Origin: Populus alba
Lineage: Eukaryota; Streptophyta; Magnoliopsida; Malpighiales; Salicaceae
NCBI RefSeq assembly: GCF_005239225.2
Contig: NC_133293.1
Coordinates: forward strand, 3,038,001-3,102,000
DNA: 64,000 nucleotides
Reading direction: 5' to 3'
Positions within the stretch are counted from its first letter, which is position 1. Each line of letters begins with the position of its first letter. Of this stretch, positions 32,490 through 42,345 are shown piece by piece. The position numbers and the translations under genes were made by a program. The notes under the pieces are model-generated. The model was not told the origin of the DNA. It did not search any database and worked only from the letters and a program-made list of their open reading frames with translations.

Positions 32490-34439
32490 AGGTTTGTGAA
32501 GGATTTTAGTACTATTGATGCACCTCTAACTGAAATTGTTAAAAAGTCTGTTGGATTCAAATGGAATGATGAACAGGATAAGGCTTTTAATTTGTTGAAA
32601 GATGAACTTTGTTCGACACTAGTTTTAGCTTTGCCTGACTTTACGAGAGCTTTTGAAGTTGAATGTGATGCGTCAGGTATTGGTATAGGAGCTGTGTTAA
32701 TGCAGGATAAAAGGCCGATTGCGTATTTCAGCGAAAAACTTAATGAGGCAGCTTTGAATTACCCTACATATGACAAGGAGCTCTATGCCTTGGTAAGATC
32801 TCTAGAGACGTGGCAACATTACCTGTGGCCCAAGGAGTTTGTCATACATTCTGATCATGAATCATTGAAGCACTTGAAAGGGCAAGGTAAGTTGAGTAGG
32901 AGACATGCTAAATGGGTGGAATTTATTGAAACCTTTCTGTATGTGATCAAGTATAAGCAAGGAAAGGAAAACATTGTGGCTGATGCACTTTCGCGTAGGT
33001 ATGTTCTTTTATCTACTTTGGATGCTAGATTTCTAGGATTTGAACATACAAAAGAATTGTACAAGGATGATAGTGATTTTGCTAATGTTTACAATGCTTG
33101 CGAAACTTCGACTTTTGGGAAGATTTATAGACTTGATGGATATTTGTTTAAAGAAAGTCGATTGTGTGTTCCATTAAGTTCTATGCATGAATTGCTTGTA
33201 CCTGAAGCACATGGGGGCGGGTTGATGGGGCATTTTGGTGTTGTTAAGACTTTGGATGTGTTGCATGAGCATTTTTATTGGCCTAAAATGAAAAAAGATG
33301 TGCAGCGCATATGTGATAAATGCATAACTTGTAGGAAAGCAAAGTCTAGGAATCAACCACATGGCTTGTATACCCCTTTGCCTGTACCTAAGGAACTATG
33401 GGTAGACATTTCGATGGATTTTGTCTTAGGTTTACCTAGGTCAAAACAGGGTAGGGATTCAATCTTTGTAGTTGTTGATAGGTTTTCAAAGATGGCACAC
33501 TTTATTCCATGTCATAAAACCGATGATGCCACTAACATTGCTGATTTGTTCTTTAGGGAGATAGTACGACTTCACGGGGTCCCTAAGAGCATTGTTTCTG
33601 ATAGAGATGTTAAGTTCCTTAGCTATTTTTGGAAGGTGTTATGGGGAAAATTGGGTACTAAATTGTTGTTTTCAACTACTTGTCACCCCCAAACAGATGG
33701 ACAAACCGAAGTAGTTAATAAGACCTTAACACAACTTCTGCGTGCTGTCATTCAAAAGAGCTTAAAGAATTGGGAAGATTGTTTGCCATTTATAGAGTTT
33801 GCATATAATCGTAGTGTGCACTCTACTATTGAATTTTCACCATTTGAAATTGTGTATGGATTTAACCCTTTAACTCCAATGGATTTCATTCCTTTGCCTG
33901 TTGATGAAAGGGTTAGTTTGGATGGTAATCATAAAGCACAGGTGGTGCAGACACTCCATGAGAGTGTGCGGCAACAAATTGAAAAGAGGAATCGTGTGTA
34001 TGCGACCAAAGCCAATAAGGGGCGCAAACATGTTGTCTTTCAGCCCGACGATTGAGTTCGGGTGCATATGCGTAAGGAGAGATTTCTGGCCCTTAGAAAA
34101 TCAAAGCTACAACCACGAGGAGATGGGCCATTTCAGATGCTTGAGAGGATCAATGACAATGCTTATAAAGTTGATTTGCCAGGTGAGTATGGTGTTAGTG
34201 CTACCTTTAATGTTTCTGATCTTACTTTGTTTGATGTAGGCAATGATTCGAGGTCAAATCCTTTTGAAGAGAGAGGGGATGATGCGGATCAGCCCAACAC
34301 TAAGCTTAATCATGCCAACGATCCATTGGAGGTGCCAATTGGGCCAATCACAAGAGCTAGGGCAAAGAAGCTTAAAGAAGCATGGGCTTGTTCAGAACTT
34401 ATGGAGCAAGATGGACCTAGAAGGGCTTGGGACATTTAA
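32490..34439 (+). pseudogene. Ty3/gypsy pol (family 1), RT end to integrase and C-terminal tail
   Basis: Begins abruptly after the LTR at [13 protein letters not shown] (end of RT), then RNase H ([38 protein letters not shown]). The integrase has the HHCC motif and a DDE core ([32 protein letters not shown]). A GPF module (GDGPFQMLERINDNAYKVDL) follows. An in-frame TGA at 34053-34055 replaces a Trp codon of the GDWVW-type motif; otherwise the frame is open to 34439. The last ~50 codons are read from the 3' LTR, ending in GPITRARAKKLKEA. No chromodomain was recognised. RT N-terminus, protease and gag are missing. Confidence 0.92.
34266..34279 (+). other. Polypurine tract
   Basis: GAAGAGAGAGGGGA directly before the LTR TGATGCGG, inside the pol reading frame. 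Confidence 0.88.
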
Positions 34440-35269
34440 GGAGCATGAAGGACAACCTTTAATTCATCTAGTTCAGGTCTAAGAAGAGCCCAATTCATGT
34501 GGAACAAGGGGTTGATATGTCCGGCCCAATACCAGCCTTGTTAGGGCTTGTTTTGTTTCCTAATGCTACAAGGATAAAAAGCTAGCAATTTATTCTCCTA
34601 ATTAAGTAAGGAAGTTGGCCATATCTTATTTCTAAAGAGGGGAGGACTATTTAATGCTTTTTTCCCTAACATAGGAAGGAAAGTAATTAAATCAGCAACA
34701 AAGGAGGAAATTTATCCAAGCTGATCAAGGACATCAAAGGAAGGGGGGCAGCAACACAAATTTGATTCTAGCATATTTAGGATGGTAATTTTCGGATTTT
34801 TATTATTTTTATTATTTTCTTATTAGTTTTTGGGTTATTATTACTTATTTGGGTCAATTGTAAGTGGGCTTCATATAAGTCCACCTAAGGGGGGTCCATT
34901 AGGGTTTCTTTAAGTCTAGAGTCAGTATAAATAGAGGCATAACCAAACATGTAAGGTTACACAATTTTCATATCAATAAACTTCTTTGCTACACTTGTTG
35001 TGTGTTGGTGGGATAATCTCCCTTCCTTGGTTCTCTAAAGAACTGAAAACGACTTATCGAAGAACAACTGGCTTCGTGGCGTCATCCTTATACTTCTCGT
35101 TCGCTAATCAATAATCGTTGGGTGGGGGTTTACATTTTCACTAGTGTTGGTGCCTAGGTACAAGTTATCTTTGTGTCACACTCCTATCAAACCTGATTTA
35201 CTTGGCTTTCAGGGAATTGGTGTCTTTGCGTGTGGGTTGCGTGACCACGTGATCACGAGGTTCGCATCA
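34280..35269 (+). repeat. LTR type B/beta, complete, 990 bp
   Basis: TGATGCGGATCAGCCC ... GAGGTTCGCATCA. 3' LTR of the pol copy at 32490. It contains the conserved inverted repeat near 34867, TATAAATA near 34928, and the beta hairpins near 35028-35078. Confidence 0.9.
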
Positions 35270-35453
35270 GTCCAAGGCTTGTTTGGATCAGGTTATGGGC
35301 TTTTTAGTTTAGGGTTTTGGGCCAGTTTTGAGTGGACCTCATATAAGTCCACATAAGAGGTCCATTAGGGTTAATTTTTCAAGAACTATTTAAACTCATG
35401 GAGGCCACAATTTTGGCAGCTTTGATGATTATTATTCTGAATTTTTCAGTTTT
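35270..35453 (+). repeat. LTR alpha fragment fused to leader
   Basis: From 'tccaaggcttgtttgg' to 'tgaatttttcagtttt', then direct fusion to leader sequence. The U5 end and PBS are deleted. Confidence 0.75.
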
Positions 35454-36262
35454 AATTGGAGGTTCAATTCTACCGCAAACTAATCATACAAGGAGTTTGG
35501 GTACCTAGAAATAAGAGAACGACCTATAAATTGAGTTTTGGTGTTTTCATAGTATTGTAATAATACATGTTAAATTCGACGTCATTTGGATATCGGTTTC
35601 TTTAGGTTCCTGAATTAGGTCTTGTTTTGTCGTAACGGGGCTGTTTGGTGTTATCTTTCAAAACTTGTTTTGTTTCTGTTGATTTCATTCCTACCATTAT
35701 ACTATCATCATATTTTGATATTTGGCTGTTATTTGAGTCATTTTCATCACTTTCGCACGTGTTTGTTTTTTCCGATAAGTTTGGGTCCAGACAAAAGTCA
35801 GATTCGTAATCTCGAATCTAAATCAGTGTTCTTCCTATTATGAACTCTATTCTTTTCATCTTTTTTTTATTTTTTTTCCCCTATTTGTGTCATGTATTCA
35901 CCAAAGGAGAGGGAATAGAGGAGGATTGTAGATCAACGATGCGAAAAACTAAGCATGGTTTAGGGGTTTTAGAATGAGAAGTTGATAAGTGTAGAAGATT
36001 ATTCTATGATCTTCAAGCTTCATGGGAAAAGGAGGTACAGTGCCAAAATGATGAAAGATGAAGGAGAGTCACTGTGGTTATCATTCAAAAGTATGTACGC
36101 AAGTGGTTAGTACGGCGTGCTTATTTAAAATTCTTGTCAGTCACTACTTCTATACAATGTTGTTGGAGAAAGGTGTTAGCAATAAGGGGATTCTGAAGGC
36201 CTAAACAAGAGGCTACTGAAGTTGCTATTGATCATATTCAAGATTCGAGGGCGAATCTTCTT
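35454..36262 (+). mobile_element. IQ-motif non-autonomous element, internal region (copy 3)
   Basis: Leader (35454-35890) followed by the cargo region (about 35895-36262). Translated with frame changes, it gives a basic coiled-coil-like stretch, then VVIIQKYVRKWLVRRAYLK and TSIQCCWRKVLA, i.e. two IQ calmodulin-binding-type motifs. It ends in the EEG-encoding polypurine region. No gag or pol. In this copy the second IQ keeps its Gln (CAA), unlike copy 4. Confidence 0.7.
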
Positions 36263-36275
36263 GAAGAGGAGGGAA
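36263..36275 (+). other. Polypurine tract
   Basis: GAAGAGGAGGGAA just before TGATACGG. Confidence 0.85.
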
Positions 36276-37127
36276 TGATACGGTTCAGCCCTATGATACG
36301 ACCCAAGTAAGGTCAGATTCAGATTTTGGCGTAAAAAGCGCAACAGTCCAGGTTTACGGCAACGGTCATAATTCTTAATCCGACTGTTGGATCGGGCTAA
36401 TATTTTATGTGGACTCTCCAAACATGTTTTACTACCTTGGGTTAAAACATCAAGTCAATCAGATTTTGGGAAGGAACCACAATACTGGTCAACGGAGGCC
36501 GTACGAATTTTGTTATTTACTTCCATTTGACTTGTGGACTTCCTATTTGGTTAGGATTCTTTTCCTACAAGGATGTGACAGCTTGTTTTGGAAATTTCCT
36601 AGTTCCACAAGGATCTTTAATGAGCTGCAATATAATCTACAAGTGTGGCAGTGATTCATTAATGTTTCAGAATCCTTTTCTTATAAGGATTCCTTATTCA
36701 TCAAAGCTACACAAGGAAAGAAGGGCTGGTGGCATTTAATGACGGATTAGTTATTTTTATTATTTTCTTTAATGTTTGGGCTTAATTAAAACTTTATTTT
36801 AAGCTAGGGTCCAAGGCTTGTTTGGATCAGGTTATGTGCTTTTCAGTTTACGGTTTTGGGCCAGTTTTAAGTGGACATCATATAAGTCCACATAAGAGGT
36901 CCATTAGGATTAATTTTTCAAGAACTATTAATTTTTCAGTTTTAACGTGTGAGAGTGATTCTTGCATTCTTCAGTTCTTGAACGAACTGAATCTGACTTA
37001 TCGAAGATTAACTGGCTTCGTGGCGTCATTCTACACATTCCAATAGTGTTGGTGCCTTGGGGTAGGTTTCCATTGTGTCACACTCTTATCAGACCTATTT
37101 CGGCTTTTCGGGATCAGATCTCAATCT

Positions 37128-39400
37128 ATTTTTTTTTTTTTATCAAATGTAAGAAATTTATAGATCAAAAAGAAGCAAGACAAGCTTGCAATACAAGCTG
37201 GAAACCAGCAGGGTACAGAATATACATAAATTGAAGCCATAAGCTAGGGAACAGGCTCCCCAGAAAAACAAGCAAGAAACCAGCAGAACAAGGGATATAC
37301 CTAAGTACCACCGAACCTGCATACAATAAACTGGAAAAACCAGCAAACCCACAACCAGAATCTAGCCAGCCAGAATAGACCCGGCAAATAAACAAGCAAA
37401 ACAGCAAATCAGCAAGCACCTAGAGGAGCGCCAGGACAACAGCCAGCAGCACAGCAAAACCACAAGGTCTACAAGTCTACAGAAAAATCTGCCAAAAAGA
37501 TATCTAACAGCCAGTAGGGGCCCAGCTAAGCAGACCAAACAGCAGCAGAAACGGCCAACCAGCTACCAAAAGGGGCCGCATATCACAACCAGGAATGACC
37601 ACAAGGCCTTTCCAGACAGCCTAAATACACAAGCAGAAGCCAAAGGATCCTGCCAAACAAATATGATAACATCAACAAAGCAATGTAGGATCATCTGGAC
37701 GATGATGATATTGGAATGCAGCAGCAGGAGCTTTAGATTGCCTAATGGCAACTGCTTTGCTTCGGGTAATGTATTGCCTTTTAGGGGGGGTTGTAGATGA
37801 TGTATCTATAGCTGCAGAATGGTGGGAAATAGACTGAGGGGGCTCAGTGACAGCAACCTTGGACCTCTTGCGATCTGGAGCCTGAGTGCTCATTACTCCA
37901 GCAGTAGCTGCTTCAGTAGTCATAGGATCCTCTTGCATATCTTTAGAAGGACCTGCACAGTGTTGAACCTGTTGCACAACTGCAGCAATCTCTACAGAAG
38001 GATTAGGACTGGCTGAACCAGTTGGAGGCTGATGAGATCGCTTTTTGTTTATTGATTTGAGTCCTTTAGAGCATATGAGAGTTGAATGACCAAGGGACTT
38101 ACACTGTCTACAAAACCGGGGCAAGGATTCATACACAATATGTTGTTGTAAAGCAATGCCATTGGGCAAGATCACATTAACCGATGATGGCAAGATGGAT
38201 AGGAGGTCTACTTCAATAAGAATTCTAGCATAAGAGACCCGAGTCATAAGTGCTGTAGGATCATCACATTTGATGGGTTTCCCAATCATGCTAGCAATCT
38301 TGGATAAGCAAATATTATTCCAACAACGTAATGGCAGATTAGGAAAACGGACCCATGTTGGCATAGAAGATAGTTCTGTAAATTGAAAGTAAAAAAATGC
38401 TGGCATTATCCGCAGGATAAGAGGCCTACCAAACACAGCATAAGGACCTGCTCCTAAAACATCTAGCATCTTGGATTCAGAAGAGAATGTAAAAATCAGC
38501 CAACCCGAATCATGCATAGTGAATGAAGCTCTATGTTGCCAAGTACGGTTGATGTATGATAATAGAGCAGCATAACCTGGGCATTTCCCAGCCACAAACT
38601 CAATCAAGCAATGCTTCCAGTGAACATCAATTTCACTTACATCACTTTCCTGAAGATGACAGGAAGCAGAGGAGGAATAGGTAGGAAAGTGAACAAGAGT
38701 AGGGGATAGGGAATGTGGGGAACCTGGGGAATCGTTTATAGGAGAGCTGGTGCTATTACCAGTCTGGGGCGTTCCGATCGCAGGTGATACATGAGTGGCA
38801 CCCACAGGGGAAAGAGAAATCCCAGGGCAAAACATAGAGGGAAAGTAGATGAGGTAGAAGCGATATCACCTGAGCTGGGGTAGGGCCTACTAAGGTGAGC
38901 CACACCATGACACTTAGAATTAGGGTCCGAAACCTAGGGGGTTGACTTGGAACAGCCAGAGAAATCACCATTATGTCCAGAAGGAGCAGGGGAACCTTTC
39001 TTACACATGGATTTGTTCTTCCTTCATGACGAAACCCTAGCATCGCTGGAGAAGACTGTGAAATCAGCCAAGGCAGCCTTCGTATAAGGTGGAGTGAAGG
39101 TTGGGGAAGTGGGATGAACTAGGGAACATCTCCTAGACTGATCTCTTGAGGTGTGCGAAGCTGAGGTGTGTTGATTTGATTGGAGACAGAAATAGTCCAT
39201 GCTGGAACGAGTAATGGATTATTTAACTTTGGATTTTGTCATATTGACCGATAGAAGAACTCTAGGGAGCAGTAATCAGACCAGTGAAGAAATAGGTGAC
39301 TAGAGAGGGAAGAACTCAAATCAACAGGACCGCTTCTCTCACTACACCATGAGTTTCTCTCACTAGACTGCAATTACTCCACGACTGAGAGCTCTTTCTT
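37128..39400 (-). mobile_element. LINE2, ORF1-only L1-like element, 2.3 kb
   Basis: Flanked by a perfect 16-bp duplication GATCAGATCTCAATCT (37112-37127 and 39401-39416). The T-rich tail is on the left. Its 3' end shares the LINE1 tail ('atcaaatgtaagaa', 'cttgcaatacaagctggaaaccagcag'). It has a DUF4283 ORF1 but no endonuclease or RT: after the ORF1 stop at 37672 there is only ~540 bp of 3' UTR, the same length as in LINE1. It needs an enzyme in trans. ORF1 is only moderately similar to that of LINE1, so it is a separate lineage. Confidence 0.9.
37672..39043 (-). pseudogene. LINE2 ORF1: DUF4283 / zinc-knuckle protein
   Basis: A 387-codon frame at 37672-38835 plus an upstream piece in another frame (38756-39043). 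Core motifs: CPGYAALLSYI, HDSGWLIFTF, AGPYAVFGRPLILR, VRFPNLPLRCW and RVSYARILIEVDLL. A complete CCHC knuckle CRQCKSLGHSTLIC follows. The C-terminus is Ser/Pro/Thr-rich and ends HHRPDDPTLLC. The central domain is intact, and the frameshift near the N-terminus may be the only defect. Likely an RNA-binding chaperone of a LINE RNP. Confidence 0.88.
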
Positions 39401-39536
39401 GATCAGATCTCAATCTTGATTGTGGGTTGCGTGATGATCACGAGGTTCGCATCAGTTGCACATTGAATTATTATATTATTTACGTTCTTTTGTTAAAGGT
39501 AATAACTAAGGGAAAGGGATAGTATATAATTTGTAA

Positions 39537-39538
<2 letters not shown>

Positions 39539-39581
<43 letters not shown>
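39539..39581. repeat. Simple repeat (ATA)n
   Basis: About 14 uninterrupted trinucleotide units in the Athila 3' region. Confidence 0.95.
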
Positions 39582-39582
<1 letters not shown>

Positions 39583-39698
39583 GCATAGATAAGTTTGGTT
39601 TCGTAGCCTCCCTAACCTAAGCAATTAAGCCCGAAGGGGTGTTTTAACACTTAATACCCTAAAGTCAACTGACTTGGAAGCTATTGGCCCAATGCTTG

Positions 39699-40828
39699 TG
39701 ATGCGAACCTCGTGATCACGTGGTCACGCAACCTACAATCAAGATTGAGATCTCATCCCGGAAAGCCAAAAGAGGTCTGATAAGAGTGTGACACAATGGA
39801 AACCTATCCCAAGGCACCAACATTATTGGAATGAGTAGAATGACGCCACGAAGCTAGTTAATCTTCGATCAGTCAGATTTAGTTCGTTCAAGAACTGAAG
39901 AATGCAAGAATCACTCTCACACGTTAAAACTGAAAAAAAATCAGAATAATATTCATCAAAGCTGCTGAAATTTTAGCTTACATGAGTTTAAATAGTCTTT
40001 GAAAAATTAACCCTAATGGACCCCTTATGTGGACTTATATGAGGTCCACTTAAAATTGACCTAACACCCTAAACTGAAAAGCCCGTAACTTAATCCAAAC
40101 AAGCCTTGGATCCTAGCTGAAAACAAAGTATTAATTTAGCCCAAACAAGCCTTGGGCTGTAGCTATCAAAATAAAAATAAATCCCCTAATATTAAATCCT
40201 TGTTCTGCCATGAGAAGAAGAGAATGAAGTAAAATATTACAGAACTAATTCAAGGCTTATTTATAGCCTTCCATGTAGCCCCTTAATCCTAGAAACAAAA
40301 GGAAAAGGTAGCCACCCATGTTGTTTCCTTTGTATAGGATTCTTTTGTTTCCTTTGGTAAGCTGTCCTCACTTCAAGGCCCAAATAAGGTAGCCCAACAA
40401 AACAAAAACTTGTATTGGACCCCGCCCTCCAAGTCTTTGGATGTTTTCATCTGTTTGTTGAACATATCAGATGATATTATTTGATCAAAAACCAATTCGA
40501 AGTTTAGACACATCCTCTTCTGGCCATGGGAATCCATTCATCCAAGCTTTTTGTCATTCTTGGATTGGTGGTTGTGATCTTCATTATTGCAGAGACAGAG
40601 TGAGCACTCCATGAATACCAACCGATGAAGTCTATCCTGGGGCGTTGAGAGTTTCCGCCACCCAAAGAAGAAATGCATGATATGAGACCTTTCAATTCTG
40701 ACTTGGTGGAAACCTTCAAAGTCAATGCATTCAATGCCTCTTTCAATGTCTTTGTCTTGGACCGAGTTATTGGACCATTTGGAACATGTAATGGGTCCTT
40801 GCTGGTGTTTCTGGGTTGGTCCACATCA
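39699..40828 (-). repeat. Solo LTR type A/alpha with foreign insert, 1130 bp
   Basis: Perfect 5-bp target duplication GCTTG (39694-39698 and 40829-40833). The ends are TGATGCGAACC and the reversed type-A start (CCACATCA). About 260 bp (roughly 40425-40688) replaces ~60 bp of normal LTR and is not found in other copies here. Confidence 0.92.
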
Positions 40829-40942
40829 GCTTGCTACATGGGTTAAGGAGAAAAGCTTAAGGGAATCAAACATTGCACTATCTACATATCAGTATCTGCA
40901 ACTCGAGTTACTAAGCTCGTAGGGGTGTCTCAACACCTAATG

Positions 40943-41937
40943 TGATGCGAACCTCGTGATCACGTGGTCATGCAACCCACACGCAAAGACACCAATTCCC
41001 GGAAAGCCAAGTAAATCAGGTTTGATAGGAGTGTGACACAAAGATAACTTGTACCTAGGCACCAGCACTATTCGAAATAGAGACCCCCACCCAACAAATA
41101 TTGATTCGCGAACGAGAAGTATAAGGATGACGCCACGAAGATAGTTGTTCTTCAATAAGTCGTTTTCAGTTCTTTAAAGAACCATGGAAGGGAGATTATC
41201 TCACCAACACACATAAAGTGCGGCAAACAAGAAGTTTTATTAATATGAATTGTCTCCTTACATCTCTGGTCATGCCCTTATTTATAATGACTCCAAACTA
41301 AAATGAACCCTGATGGACCCCTTATGTAGACTTATACGATGCCCACTTACAATTAAACCCAAGTAATATAAATAAACCCTATAATAATAATAAAATAAAT
41401 AAATCTGAATTTAAAATCCTAAATATGATAGGATCATATTTGTTGCCCTTTAGAAGTCCTATATAAGCTGGAGAATCAAATCTGAAGGTCAAATTATTTC
41501 TGAAATCTTCTTTCCTTTTTGTAGCTAGGATGAATATGGAATCCTTATAAGAAAAGGATTCTGAAACATTTATGAATCATTGCCACACTTGAAAACTATG
41601 TTGCAACCCATTAAAGATCTTTGTAGAATTAGGAGATTTCCAAAATAAGCTGCCATATCCTTTTAGGAAAAGAATCCTAGCCAAATAGGAAGTCCACAAG
41701 TCAAAAGGAAGTAAATAACAAAACTCGTACAACCTTTGTTGACCTGTATTTGGATGCCTTGCCGAACTCCAATTGGCATGATATTTTAACCCAAGGTAGG
41801 CAAACATGTCAGGAGCCTCCACGTAAACTTTCAGCCCAATCCATTGGTAGGATTGAGAATTATGACTATTTCCGTAAAACTGGATAGTTGTGCATTTTAT
41901 GTGAAAATCCGAATTGGACCTTGCATGGATCGTATCA
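40943..41937 (-). repeat. Solo LTR type C/beta, 995 bp
   Basis: Perfect target duplication TAATG (40938-40942 and 41938-41942). The flanks rejoin exactly to the Athila 3' sequence of the other copy. Confidence 0.93.
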
Positions 41938-42018
41938 TAATGCCCGAAGACCAACTGGTCTTGGAGTCATTAGCCGAAAGCTCATTACATGGGTTAAAGA
42001 TGCATTGTGTTTTAAGTT

Positions 42019-42041
42019 ATATATATATATATATATATATA
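42019..42041. repeat. Simple repeat (AT)n
   Basis: Alternating AT tract inside the Athila 3' region. Confidence 0.95.
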
Positions 42042-42345
42042 AAGAGAAGAAAAAGATAATAATACTAACCCAAGGAAGTTATCCTTAAATATTAGAACAA
42101 AAATTGTGTTTTCTTCCAAGTAGAGCCCCATAACTATATATTGATATTTTGAACATAAAAGAAAGGTTTATTAATATCTTGTTTAAGAGGTATTGAGTAG
42201 ATATATGAATTTAATAAGAGTTTGTTTATCTCGATAGATTAATGGAAGTTGAATGATGAATGCCTTGCTTTATGGAATTTGCAAATTGTTTTTCTATTTT
42301 AACGCTTTGATTACTAGGGACTAGTAATAAGCTGGTTGGGGTGTG

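Larger units (their letters stand above)
36276..39454 (+). repeat. LTR type C/alpha, split by LINE2
   Basis: TGATACGGTTCAGCC at 36276 to 37127, then 39401-39454 after the LINE insertion, ending GAGGTTCGCATCA. 3' LTR of IQ-element copy 3. Confidence 0.88.
39455..42345 (+). repeat. Athila 3' non-coding region (plus copy), interrupted by two solo LTRs
   Basis: Once the solo LTRs at 39699-40828 and 40943-41937 and one copy of each duplication are removed, the rest is collinear with 20719-21470 reversed. It includes both hairpin units ('aagtcaactgactt'; 'agaccaactggtct'). It ends in the G-rich tract 'gctggttggggtgtg' before the LTR. The LOG-like ORF is not present because the fragment starts downstream of it. 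Confidence 0.85.

Noticed and set aside
36409..36654. ORFs of ~80 aa repeated at 3448, 31478, 36409, 41577, 45182, 54473, 56795 and 59422
   Set aside because: They are the same stretch of type-C LTR read by chance in one frame. Indels and stops differ between copies and there is no coding bias, so they are not conserved proteins.
39539..39581. CRISPR-like or satellite array
   Set aside because: Plain trinucleotide microsatellite; no spacers and no longer unit.
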